A stretch of 64,000 bases of DNA, from assembly GCA_021234155.1 (NCBI GenBank), contig JAJEKV010000156.1:836230-900229 (forward strand), in the 5' to 3' direction. The number at the start of each line of letters is the position of its first letter. The first letter of the stretch is position 1. Shown one piece after another: positions 34,195 to 46,400 of the stretch. The stretch comes from Isoetes taiwanensis. Its lineage: Eukaryota; Streptophyta; Lycopodiopsida; Isoetales; Isoetaceae. Below the pieces are notes generated by a model. It saw nothing but the letters and a program-made list of their open reading frames with translations. It was not told where the DNA came from and ran no database searches. Both the position numbers and the translations under genes were made by a program.

Positions 34195-34292
34195 CTACCC
34201 CCTCTTCAAACCTGTACAGGAGGGTGTCAACTTGCTATATAGTCTTTTTTACTCAATATAATAGAATTCCTTATCCATAAAAAAAAAAAAAC
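34195..34292 (+). other. Copia 3' end-like sequence with poly(A)
   Basis: GTACAGGAGGGTGTCAACTTG looks like a polypurine tract plus an LTR start (TGTCAAC). It is followed by TATATAGTC and ATAGAATTCCTTATCCATAA, ending in 13 A's. This is consistent with a reverse-transcribed, polyadenylated copia transcript rather than a genomic element with full LTRs. Confidence 0.45.
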
Positions 34293-34984
34293 CATCCTAA
34301 AGTTGTATGAGATTTATTGGGTGGGATTTTGCTTTTTCTTATAATATACTTTTTCTTTTGCTATCATGCTTCAAATAAAGGTTCAAGGAATTAAACTTGC
34401 TAGATGCCCAGTTTTTATTTATATAGTTACCAACAAATCATTTTCATGACATGCATAGACGTGTTGCAAACTAAAAACTACCGAAGATGTTTTGGCAAAG
34501 CAAAAAATAAACCCAACATGAACAATCCTTGACATACAAATATTTAGCAAAGCATTGTGCATAAGGAGTTGTTAAAAGTCAAACCCATGACACAACACAA
34601 CCATTGAGTCCTTCTTTGAAAAGGAGAAGCTTATAAGCAAATATTTGGATTCTACCAATGATCTTTACCTTCACAAAATGTAGGCATGCGAGAATCTTAT
34701 ATTCTTGTTATGAAATATCCTAACGACTTGTATAGATCAAACTTCTAACCAACCTTTACACCTCTACGTATGCAACTCTACACACGTTTGCTCCTGGACG
34801 CCAACTTGTTCCAGAGCACGTGAACATTTTCACGGGTTCTTCTTCCCCATTGCATCCTTTGTGTCTTCTCTCCTCTTCAACTTTCTATTCTTTTCCATTC
34901 CCTTTCCCTAAAAAATACGATCGAGACACTTCAGATCCTTCTCCACGCTTGCTCTACTGCTGGTTTTTTTAAGGTTGAAATGTT
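34293..34984. other. No gene seen
   Basis: AT-rich unique sequence, no open frame or repeat of note. Confidence 0.4.
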
Positions 34985-35370
34985 GTGCCCCTATGATCTA
35001 GCATGCCCCTAGGCTTAAGCATGCCCCTAGGCTCGAACCACCTTGGCTCAAACGTGCCACATGACTCAAACATGCCACATAGGCACAAACATGCCACCTA
35101 GGCCCAATGCCCCTAGGCTCAAACCACTAGGGTCATAAAAATGCTCTTTCAGATGATGTATTTTTTTTAATGATGAAATATGATTTCGTACATTTTTTTG
35201 ATGGTTGAAATGTTGTGCCCCTAGGCTCAAACATGCCCCTAGGCTAGCCACTTTGGCTCAAGCAGGACATGCTCAAACATGCCACATAGGCTCAAATGTG
35301 ACATGTGGTCAAGCATGCCCTAGACTCAAACATGACATGTGGCTGAAACATGCCACGTAGACATGTGGCA
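34985..35370 (-). repeat. 19-bp minisatellite, inverted, inside CACTA 1
   Basis: AGGCTCAAACATGCCCCTAG-type units in two blocks (34,985-35,140 and 35,210-35,370), separated by AT-rich sequence. In both blocks GGTTGAAATGTTGTGCCCCT marks the start, so the block itself is duplicated. Confidence 0.85.
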
Positions 35371-36880
35371 TAAGAAACAGGGGTTAGATTTCTTGATTTC
35401 TGGTTGGAATCTCTATTTCTTGTTTCGAGTTTTTGCTTGTTGGCCAAAAAACTTTATGAATTTTGGAGTTTCCAGACGAAATCTCGCAAATACTCATTAG
35501 CTTTTATCCAAAATTTGGTCGAGTATGACATACAATGGCAAATTATATAGATGGAGGTACTGAGGATTTCGAAGTGTGACCACTAGAGTCATAAAAATGC
35601 ATGATTTATTTGTTTTAAGGATAAAATATGATCTTGAAATATAACCGAGTCTGAATGGAGTCATTGTTGATACTCCATGGAAAAAAACAGGCATCATGGG
35701 ATGGGGGCATGGGAGAGTAGAGCTGTGTCAATGGTGAAATTATTAAAAATAGGCATTGATATAATTGAATTGCATTCAATGGCCAAGATGAGCGGCTGAG
35801 ATTGTGATCCAAGGATTCTATTGGCCCTAATTTAACGGCTTAGATTAAAAGCTAAAATTTGATCCTCGATTGTGCTTTTTTTGCCGCTTCTATCTCCCTT
35901 CTTTCCCGCTTTTTCTTTCCCGCTTTTGATCTCCACTTTCTCTTGAAAGAAATCTCATTCCTTCGCTTTTGATCTTGACTTTCTCTTCGTTTCCACAAAT
36001 TTCCCTTGTTCTTTGCTTTTGATCTGGAGTTTAAAGCCCATGATCCCACAAAGGCTCTGCATAAAATGGAGTTTGTGCTACTATTTTTCTGGAATCCGGC
36101 CACTATAGAAATATCCGAACCTCTCTCCTTATTCTTCCTTGTCCTTTGAGGTTTAAAATAGAAGAATCTTGATTTTCATACTCTAACGCGGCTTTTGCTT
36201 CTAATATCTCTCAAAGGTTTAAACAAAGGGATTTGTTTCAAACTTGGTCGGAACCGCAAGATACTGATTTGTTCACTTCAGGCTTGGGCTTAAAACCGCA
36301 AGACACGCTTTGTCCACTATACTTTTACTGCAAGTACCCTGATTGATTGTGCTATCTCTGTTTTGGTTCTACGGGTATGATTGAATCTATGTGAGAACGT
36401 TTGGTGTTTTATCCTTTGTATTTTTGTGAAGGACAGGAGAATCCATTGTGGATTTTATACGAAGGGCAGGAGATAACAGGGATGGAGGTTGCCCCTTGTT
36501 TTTTTTTTTTAATTCTGATTTCAAGTTCTGGACCCAAAGAGGGCTTCCTCGTTTTTACTGTAAGAAGCATAGTGTTAGCAAAGGCAAAGCAAACTTCTTG
36601 TTATTTTTGCTTCAAGACATGATGCCAAGTTCTGCTGGCCCTGCAAGGGGTTTCTTATCAAACCCAAAGAGTCTGGAGGTTGCAAATCAGATTCAGATGA
36701 CATCAATCAAATGTGCATCTGAGTATTTTTGTGGCACACAAAAGAACTCTGAAGGTAAATCACTGCAACCTTCCTGAAAATTCATGTATTAGGCTTCGAT
36801 CAATGCTCTTCCCTGATAGCATAATAACACCTTTATTTATATGGTGCTTAAAATAATAGCAGTTTTTATATTTTTGTAGC
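35371..36880 (+). other. Gene-like region inside CACTA 1, unrecognised
   Basis: A pyrimidine-rich leader (35,875-36,020) is followed by short frames, the best being 36,448-36,777: FKFWTQRGLPRFYCKKHSVS, SKGKANFLLF…QDMMPSSAGPARGFL, ending EGKSLQPS. It could be an exon of a captured or element gene. No domain is recognised and no TATA box is clear. An intron-like T tract (36,498-36,510) precedes it. Confidence 0.3.
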
Positions 36881-37847
36881 AAGTTTGTTCTTAAAATCAT
36901 AAAATATATTCTCAATTAAAGGCTATAAAACAAGAATGTAAGTATCTATTAAATATGGACACTATAAGTTGCATTTCAATCAAATGCTTTAACCAAATTT
37001 AAACAACACACTTGCCTAAAAAACAAGAATCATATAAGGGCCAAAACAACCTTAATAACATAAAAACAATGTGCTAAACAATACAATGCTTTTTTTAAAT
37101 AATAAAGAGGAAGGCCATATGTGGTTTTCTCATTTCTTTGCAAAAAACACACTAAAAACAATTGCTACTTTAAAACATGACGTGTCGATGTTCTATTGAC
37201 TATATAGTATATTGAGGAAAAACAACACCAAAACCACAACTAATTTGTCAAAGACCACATGTAGGCCGTTTAAGTTTTATGAAAAAACCACGTCTACTTT
37301 TGAGGAAAACAACACTTGAAAACTAAAGTTAGTTTTTAAAAGCAGCATACAAAAACTACACTTTTACTAAAAATTACATATAGTTTCTAGCAAAATCGGA
37401 CAAAAATCTATACGTGGTTTTTTAGCGTTGTTTTCTTTGCAAAACAACAGTTAAAAACAACATGTGGATCTTCGGGTTTTATTAAGAACCACATGTGGTT
37501 TTTTAGCATTATTTTTTTTGCAAAACAACAGTAAAAAACAACATGTGGACCTTCAAGTTTTATTAAGAACCACATGTCTATTTTTTAGGAAAGCAACACT
37601 TGAAAACTACATCCACGTTTAAAAAACAACATGTAGAAACACATGTAATTCCTACGTGTAGATAATTTTGGCAAAAGTCTACGCGTAGACTTTTAAAAAA
37701 AAAACTACATGTCTAAAAGTTTGGGTAAAAACTACATGTCATTTCTAGCAAATCCGGACAAAAAACAACACGTAGTTTTTTGGTGTTGTTTTTTTGCAAA
37801 AAAGACACTGAAAAACAACATGTGGACCCAGTTTTGGGGTGGTAGTG
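36881..37847. repeat. CACTA 1 right subterminal repeats
   Basis: Degenerate units of AAAAACAACATGTGGACCTT, AGAACCACATGTGGTTTTTT and ACTACATGTC. The mirror image of 46,083-46,640 at the left end of CACTA 2. Confidence 0.85.
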
Positions 37848-38346
37848 CGAACGTCCGTACTAACTTCGTTTTTGAAATTTGCAACGTGCATATGGAAATC
37901 GAAAAGTCCATTCTCCTACAATCCATGCTTTTATACATTAAGCAAATTCAAATTTGGAATTGTAGGGGGCGGGAAGCCTGTATTAGGATGAAGTGAAGAT
38001 CGGTTAAGGCGCAGCCGCAGCGCCTCGAAATGAAAGTCTGATCTGATACAAAGCTTCAACCTACACATTCAACTTTTGAAATGTAGAAGGCGGTGACGCG
38101 CACGCTTACCAAGAGACACCGTCATGAGTTGCCGGTATGCTATAATGCAAGTGGCATTTTAGAAGCGCCACGTGTTGCATCAGTCCGTCTGACAACCAAC
38201 AGAATTAAATACATATGGCGCCATGAATGTGCAATCCCCCTTATTCCGGAAGAATATTCCAAGCAAATCTGTAATTATGAGAGTTTGGTATCCTAGGTGG
38301 CATGGGAAAAAGGGAGCGGAAATATGACGTGGAATGACTGATAGGA
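37848..38346. repeat. Right end of the 22.7-kb element, resumed after CACTA 1
   Basis: Matches 26,740-27,255 closely, with an extra ~40 bp (GAGAGTTTGGTATCCTAGGT…) at ~38,280-38,318. Contains TGACGTGGAA at 38,325-38,334, the inverted partner of TTCCACGTCA at the left end. Confidence 0.85.
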
Positions 38347-38378
38347 GGCCATTTTCAGACCCCAAATCCGCCCTAATG
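38347..38378 (-). repeat. Right terminal inverted repeat (32 bp)
   Basis: Reverse complement of 15,678-15,709 at all 32 positions, ending CCGCCCTAATG. The next base, 38,379, continues the gypsy reading frame. Confidence 0.95.
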
Positions 38379-40497
38379 GAGCTTCCTCGGCCTAGCAGGC
38401 TATTATAGAAGGTTTGTCAAGAACTTTGCCAAGGTAGCAGCACCATTAACGGATCTTACAAAAGCAGGGAAGATAAAAGATTGGGCAACTCATTGGCAAA
38501 GTAAGGCCCAGAAAGCATTTGACACATTGAAGGAAGCATTGACGACGGCGCCAGTTTTGGTCTTGCCAGACCCAGCCAAAGATAAGCTTGTGGCGACGGA
38601 CGCTAGCAGAATAGCAACAGGTGCAGTCCTCATGCAGGAGGAAAGGGTAGTGGCCTATGATTCGAAGAAAATGAATGATGCGGAACAGCGCTACCCAACG
38701 CATGATCAGGAGCTTCTGGCTATTATAAGAGCTTTAAGAATTTGGAGGCACTATCTATTGGGAAGAAGATTCTAGCTAGATACGGATCATCAAAGCCTCC
38801 AATATATCTTTACACAACCACTCCTCAATTTGAGGCAAAGGAGGTGGATGGAATTCCTTGAAGAATATGACTTCGAGATAATTTATGAGCCAGGAAAGCT
38901 CAATGTGGTTGCAGATGCTCTTTCTAGGAAGCCTTTGGCAACAAGAACGCATTGTAATGCAATTTCGATGCTCACGAGCGAGTTCGGCAAGAAGATTGAA
39001 GAAAGCTTGCCAACAGATGCCGACTTCAAGGAAGTTTGGGCAAGTCTTTGCAAGGAAGCCAGGACCGACAAGGAAAGGGAAATGTTTAGGCACTATAAGA
39101 AGGAGAATAACTTGCTATACCATAAAAACAAATTGTGTGTAACCGAATCTTCAGAAGTTAGGAAGCTAATCCTACATGATACACACAATAGTCCCATAGC
39201 AGGGCATGCAGGGTTTATGAAGACATACTTCAAAATTAGAAGCAGTTACTTCTGGCCCGGCATGAAGAAGGAGATAGCAAGGTACATTCATGAGTGCCAG
39301 ACATGCCAGCAAACAAAGGCGGAACAGCTCCGAATTCCAGGTGCCTTGGAGCCGTTGCATGTGCCAAACGCTAAGTGGGAGGTAATAAGTATGGACTTTA
39401 TTACAGGACTCCCAAGAACAGCAAGAGGCAAGGATACCCTGATGGTGGTGGTCGACAAGTTGTCAAAAATGGCACACTTTGTGCCATGTAGGACAACTGA
39501 TACAGCATTGGATACTGCCGTCCTATTTGTTAAGGAGATTTTTAGACTCCACGGCATGCCAAGGGAGATAATTTCAGATAGGGACTCCAAATTCATGAGT
39601 GCCTTTTGGCAGGACCTATTCACCACCATCCAGACGAAGCTTTCGATGAGCACCGCATATCATCCCCAAACAGATGGTCAGACGGAGCGAACCAATAGGA
39701 TCATCGAAGACATGTTAAGAAGCTATGTTTGGAACAAGCAATCTAAGTGGGATGATTTCATCCACTTAGTAGAGTTCGCGTACAACAGCACCAAGCAGGA
39801 GTCATCGCAGATGAGTCCTTTTATGATCAACTACGGGTACCAGTGTCTTACCTCAGATACTTGGCACAATCCTGTGTCCAAGGTGGAAGTCTCCCAACAG
39901 ATACTTTCGGAGATGCAAGAGTTGGTGGAGGAGGTGAAGGGATACCTCCTAGCAGCAAGAAGCAGGCAGAAAAGCATCGCCGACAAGCATAGAACAGTAA
40001 GAGAATTTCAGGTGGGAGACAAGGTGTGGTTGAAGATCAAGGTGAAGCAGGCCAAGCTCCGCATCGGCAATTGCAAGAAGCTTGCTCCAAGATGGGCTGG
40101 ACCTTTTAGGATTACCAAAAGAGTAGGTACCCAATCCTACAAGTTGGACCTGCCAGCACATCTAAAAATCCATAGGGTCTTCCACGTAAGTCTCCTAAAG
40201 AAACACTCTCTAAATCCAGAGGAGATATTGGAGACAACCGAGTTGCTGGAAATGACGGACGATCAGCTTGAAATCGTCCCTGAGGTCCTTCTTGACATGG
40301 CTTATAAGAAGACAAGAAGGTCAAAATTTCTCCAATACCTTGTGAAGTGGACACACACCCCAGTGGAAGATGCTACGTGGGTGCTACAATCAGATCTAGA
40401 GAAGCAGTACCCCAAATTTATGGAGCAATGCAAGGGTCAGCTCGTCACCGAAGTAGTCGACATCGACTCGATAGGGGAGTGGAAGGTAGATTAAAAA
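38379..40497 (+). CDS. Ty3/gypsy RNase H-integrase-chromodomain (chromovirus)
   Basis: Resumes the pol interrupted at 15,677. The thumb/RNase H part (38,379-38,829) has AGYYRRFVKNFAKVAAPLTD, DPAKDKLVATDAS (first RNase H Asp) and EQRYPTHDQELLAI. One in-frame TAG at 38,773-38,775 breaks it just before DTDHQSL. From 38,830 the frame is open for 554 codons: ADALSRKP, the integrase HHCC finger (H…GHAGFMKTY…CQTCQQTK), catalytic Asp in SMDFITGLPR, Asp in ISDRDSKF, Glu in QTERTNR (DD35E), a GPY/F-type module (APRWAGPFRI … HVSLLKKH), and a C-terminal chromodomain (FLQYLVKWTHTPVEDATWVL). The chromodomain places it among chromoviruses, which target heterochromatin. It ends TAA/TAG-rich at 40,495. Confidence 0.95.
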
Positions 40498-43400
40498 GTC
40501 TACTTCCGTCCCACTGAAGTAGACGACCTTGAGAGATAAGAGGTCATTAAGGTATGCATTAATAGGAAACCACCTCTGGTCAATGCCTTGATGGGGAGGA
40601 CTCTATCCTTCATGCCCAAATACGGGAAGGACGTCATCCTCCACGCCAAAGGCAACTAAAGGTGTAGGCATGAGTTGGCATCCTAGGCATGATAGGGCGC
40701 TGTCTCCACGGCCACGATGGAAGAATCATAATCTTCCTACGTCGGGAGATATGCCTTGCATTCATATAATTGTAATTAATGGGTGGTTCCCTTACAACCA
40801 ACCCTTATAATAATTAAATGTGTACTAACGTAGTGTTGGACCTGCAGGCCGATAGAGCAGTTGAGCGGCAGGGAAATGGCACTACGAAGACTCACAATAT
40901 ATAATTTTGTTATAATGTGTTGTGGGGACACGGTAAGGAGCATTAAGTAGGAAAAATTTTGGACTATGTTTATAATTATGGTATAAGCCATAAAATTTTT
41001 GTGAATAATAGATGATGAAGTAGAGGACGAAAGAGCCTCTCACTATAGTATGATTTTATGCAATGATAATTTACGATTAATTAACATATTACCTGGAAGT
41101 AATTGCATTGTATGTACATTAAATGTGATTGCAGGATATGCAGGTTTCCAAGGTGGGGAGATGCGTGATGCTGAGGATAGCATCAAGTCAAGGTGGGGAG
41201 AATGTGACGTCATAATATATGCCCTAAATACGTATATTATACTGCCACGTCACCCTTACATGTCACGGATGACATGTACTTGGTGGTTGTAGTAGGTTGC
41301 ACCTAGGGGGCAAGAGTTGCACCTAGGGGGCAACTTTGAATATTGTGCCAATGTTTTAACCTAACCCTAAGGGTTTCTATATAAGGGTTCTCCCTTAATA
41401 GAGTTGTCCCGAGGACCATTTCTGGTCCATGGACCAGAAATGGTCCACCATACCCCCTGCCACTTAAACCCTTATATCTCACAAGAGAAATTTTAATTTT
41501 CAAGTATACCACCACTATTTGAGTCTTCACTTGATTCTTAACGACTTGTGAGAATCTCATGACTACTGGATTCACCTTTATATTGGTATGATTGTTCAAA
41601 TTTTGGAGAATTTGCCAGTTTTTACAGCACTTTAGAACTGCATTCTTCAATTTTCTAGCATAAAAGTGCCTAAACCTTGCTAAATATGAAAGTAATTGAT
41701 ATATTATGATAAAACATAACGATTTGTATGTTTCCATGTTTGGCCGCTATCATTTGATGTCAATTGAAGTCGCCAAACCCTATTTTGCTTAAAAATGCTG
41801 CATGAGGTTTAAGAATTATTTCTCTCTTATTATTACAACTTTTGACTTAATTTTTATGACAATGAGTCCTTAACAAGACAAGCTATAGTGCAAGGAATTT
41901 TTTAGATGTTTATATGTTATCTTAGTATCGTTATTAACTAAAGAAATTATGGTACAGAATTCAAAATAAAAATATAGGTTAAAGTGCTCCAATAAACCCC
42001 ATCTATAAGTCTCATAGGGATAGTAAATGATGCATTCTAATCAACTCTATATAGGAATTTACTTTATCAACATAAATATAATGTAACTAGGGTATAACCA
42101 TGCATTATCTAGATCTAGACGAGATCTAATATAACAGGATGAACACAAAGAAAGGTTCCAAAGTGCGTTAATTATACCCTTATAGGTCTAAAACTCAACA
42201 ATGATGTAGGTAGTTATGATTATTGATGAATGAAGGACAATACCATGAAGTTTAGCCATGACTATAAATAAATAGATCAAAAGACTTTCCGTACCTGTTT
42301 TTTTAGTTCATCTAAAATATTAACTTATTGCACTACATTTCTCCCATAGGTCTTTTAAATGGCACAATATATGATAAAAAAGGATATTGAGGTCCTTGGT
42401 GTGGTCTTATTAGAAGAAAAAATGAAGAAATCTACTTATTTTTCACTATTATAAAGTTAGTCAATGTGTGGCTGCTCCAAAGTATCATAGTCTAAATAGG
42501 ACCATAGTACATGTAGATCAACTTTTATGATAGGCTATAATTTTTATAAATTTGAACCTTTGTTGGCAATATATATCTCAAATTTCATGTTAGAATAATA
42601 TATTATATACAAGATTTGAATATAAATAAGCATGGGCTATTTATAGGTCCAGGATTAAACCAAGTGGATTGAGAAAATTTCTCTATTTTTTTGCACTGGC
42701 TCTATTCATTTTGTCCTCTATAATGATATTATGATTTCTCATTGTCTATAAGATAGTCTTTGAAAGGTGTAAGTGGACTTCCTCGTGCATTCAAAGTAGC
42801 CCTTAACTACTTAATTTTCGTGCTTCGATATCACCCTTTAGATAGATAATCCTCCCTAACCAACTAATGTTATCATATATATAATGTGGTATAAACTATA
42901 CTCTAAAGAATTGATTAAGATGATGATGTTCTTAACTTTGAAATGAGAGGTCATGTGGACCAATGGCATCGATGTAGCAGTCTATCTTGATCTTCTTTAG
43001 TCATACCTTTTCATATTTTTCCTTAGTTCATCTTGAATTGCTTTCTTAACTTTGGGAAGCTTTGAAATATGGTGTTTGAAGTTCATCCTCAAGGCACAAA
43101 TCTAGAGATCAAACATTGAAAACATTTGATGATAACTTGGAACTAATACTAAAAGTTTTAGCCCAAAACTAGCAATAGATATTTTTTATTGATAGAAGAG
43201 CTCATGAAATACCAATATTCTAAAATTCAGCTTGATATTGACTAAGGTAAAGAAGTTATTGATTTAAAATGGACCTGTGGACCAGTAATGGTCTTAGGTA
43301 CAGAAACCTTTATTGATTTATCATGATCATGCCTTTTGCTCTTTTTCTTTACTTGTTTTTTCATTGATCTCATATCCATACAAGCATTCATATATGATTT

Positions 43401-46400
43401 TTTCAATGACATACTATTTCAATAAATTTCCTTCAAATATAACAAAATAAACATCAATTAAAAGTCACTTAAAATTGTTAACTATAAGTCAAAGTTGAAA
43501 CTTCAAATTACAGGCCAACAAATAATTTCTATACATGAAGCAATCAGTCAACTACTTATATACCAAATTTGAAGTAAAAAATCATTTTCATGCAAAAGTT
43601 ATAGAATTTTAATTGAAACAGCCTTCTGGGAACCATTATTGGTCCACAGAAGACAGAAAACTGTTTTGACCCCATCATGTTTGACTGACTATATCTTTCT
43701 TCCTAGACTTCGGATTGGAACAAGGTTTTTTGTATGATGAAAAAAATCAAAAAAATCCTTTTGTTGAGACAGTTTTGTATTATGTAAACATGAAGCAAAC
43801 TGGACTTGACCCCCCTTAATTCACCCAAGCATAACTTTCAATTTTAGGGGTATATGCATTTTTAACTATTTTTCCTATGCAAAGTGACTGCCATATATTA
43901 ACGTGTAGAAAGGGTTTACCTGAATTTTATGCCATTGATTTTATATGAATTTTAAAGCAAACTGTACAAATGAACCATTTATGGTCCATCAAGGGACAAC
44001 TCTAGTGTTAAACCCTAAACTCTTTCCTCTCTTTGCATTTTAGGGTTTTCATAGAGCTCCTTTCCCTTTTCGCATTTAGGGTTTCCTTGAGCCATTTCGG
44101 CCAAGTCAAAATCCCATTTCGCATTGCTCGGCTCTGCAAAGCCGTCTTTGCACAACAGATCATCGAGTAATAGCCATCTTCAGCAAGATCAGGAGCATGG
44201 ATGCGTTCCGAGAATCTGGAGTAGGTCAAGGACCAGGTATCTAGTCATTCTGTTGTGCAAAGCCGTTTTTGGGCTAGGCAATGAGGTAGTTTAGCATATT
44301 CATTCAGCCATGGAGGCCTTATAGATCCCAAGATCATAAGCCCTAACTAAGGAACCTAACTCTGTTGTTTAGGTAGATAGATTAGATGATATTCTTCATT
44401 TCAAGTTCCATGATGATGTTGGTATTTCATTCTGTGACCTCCATGTATTCACTCTGCAAAGTGTGTACAAGAGGGGTGGATGGAGTGGACTACCCAACAG
44501 CCATGTTCCTTTGCCAGCCAAATCCATTGCCATGAATTTTGTCTGCAATGACTTCTGGAGGCCAAGCTATCAGTCGAACCCCCCTTGAGTCAGAGCCCAG
44601 GGTAGGATTTCCTTGTTGATATTGATCATACTGATGGTGTTGTATATGTGATGATGATGTTGTGCTCACCCTTCGAGGTGATTGTATCTATATACTGTTA
44701 GTTTGTGCTCATGTTTGTTTATGCACGTTTCTGCAGATAGGTCAACCTGATGGGAGACGGGTGAATGACACATCCATTCTTCCCTTGCTAGCTCACTAGG
44801 AGTGGAGTCAGGTGGATGGCCCCTGTCAGTGTAGCTGCCAGGGGGGATGCTCCTTCTTCGGATACGATGTGTGCATCGTATAAGGAGTAGGGGACGTCAC
44901 AATTCAGATTACCTGAAATTGTGCATGTGTGCTGCTTTTGATCAGATCGCCAAGGTGATGATCCAGCTGAAGGACATGCGTTAATGTGCTTGTTTCAATT
45001 TTCTCTGCGATGTGCTGTTCTGCAGAGGCAGGGTCATGGGCTTCTCATGTTGAGAAAAACCATTTGCCGTACTGGAGATCCAAGGGGCATCTCCTGGAGC
45101 GGCATATCCTGGGATGTTCTGAGAAATCCTGCAGCCAGAAAAGTGATTGGAAAAGACTAGATGCCGTTGAGCCTCTTAGGATAGGCAAATTTGTGATCTG
45201 GCATCAATAAAAATAGCAGAGCACCTCTCGAGCTCTGTGGCTCTTGTTTGACGTCTGTGTTGGTGGTTTGCTTGTGCAAATCAAACAAATACCAGAAAGA
45301 GTGCCCAAAAATATTTCAAGGAAGAGATGATGGGTCTCGTACTGGAGACCAAAGGGCATCTCCAGCACAAACATCACTCACACTAGAAACATGGATTACC
45401 TGAGTTCCAAAGGAACTGATATATTCCCCTTACGCAAAACAGAGTATGGGTAGCCAAAAAAGTATCGATGATAATCCAAAAGTGACAAATGAAAGGACCT
45501 TATTTTGCCACAAATCAATTTTACCCTTTTCTGAAATATGGGCAGATATCAGAGATAAGAAACGAAAGAACTGTCAACGTAGAAACAAATTTTTTGCTGA
45601 AAAACTTTTGGAGATGCATGAAAAGAAAACAAGAGGATGATCATGAGCCCAAGAGACCCCGCATGAGGTGCCAGTGTTGATTTTTTGGGTTCTTAGCATC
45701 ACCTTGCAGCAGTCCATGACAGCAAGATGCCACAAGGCTGCCACAAATGCTCATAAATTAACAAAAGAAGGTGGGAAGAAACTCCAAGAACAAGAACAAA
45801 GCAAAGAATAAACAAAACAGAATCATATTGATGCTCCAAAAGGAGGTGCTCCAAAACATGAGCAAAAGCCTAAACAATGAGAGGAAATGCTCTCTCTAAA
45901 TAGTAGAGCAAAACCCTAACCCTAATTGACATCTCACCTACCACAGATCTAGGCTAAATCTGGGCCATAGATCGTGGGGTCCAATATGACAAATACATGT
46001 GGCCTATGCCACCTACCACAGATGTGGGCTAAATCTGGGCCCTAGATCAAGTGGTCCAATGTGATAAATACATGTGGCCTATCACTACCACCCCAAAACT
46101 GGGTCCACATGTTGTTTTTCAGTGTCTTTTTTGCAAAAAAACAACACCAAAAAACTACGTGTTGTTTTTTGTCCGGATTTGCTAGAAATGACGTGTAGTT
46201 TTTAGCAAAATTTTTATACATGTAGTTTTTTTTGTAAAAGTCTACGCGTAGACTTTTGCCAAAATTGTCTACATGTAGGAATTACATGTATTTCTATATG
46301 TTGTTTTTTAAATGTAGCTGTAATTTTCAAGTGTTGTTTTCTTAAGAAATAGACATGTGGTTCATAATAAAACATGAAGATCCACATGTTGTTTTTAACT

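Larger units (their letters stand above)
28726..37847. mobile_element. CACTA transposon 1 (9.1 kb, non-autonomous)
   Basis: Left end CACTACCACCCCAATTCTGG, right end (reverse complement) CACTACCACCCCAAAACTGG, i.e. ~28-bp inverted termini starting CACTA. A 3-bp target duplication CGA flanks it (28,723-28,725 and 37,848-37,850). Three-bp duplications and CACTA ends are the signature of the En/Spm (CACTA) superfamily. Without it, the two flanks rejoin to match the intact copy at 26,640-27,261. It has GT-rich subterminal repeats at the left and AC-rich ones at the right. No transposase was seen, so it must have been mobilised in trans or has decayed. Confidence 0.9.
15678..38378. mobile_element. 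22.7-kb inverted-repeat element with histone H3 cargo
   Basis: The boundaries are set by a perfect 32-bp inverted repeat and by the host gypsy frame, which is exactly restored when the block is removed (…GTAAG to GAGCTTCC…). No target-site duplication is seen: the 3-9 bp on either side do not match. Inside are compact plus-strand genes from 15.7 to 23.8 kb, a minus-strand gene at 24.2-26.2 kb, a minus-strand acidic gene at 27.7-28.1 kb, about ten related intergenic hairpins, and a partial duplication of the right end. A 9.1-kb CACTA has inserted near the right end, so the core element is about 13.6 kb. I see no recognisable transposase, capsid, packaging ATPase or family-B polymerase. It could be a new DNA transposon, an endogenised DNA virus or a composite, and I cannot decide between these. 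Confidence 0.8.
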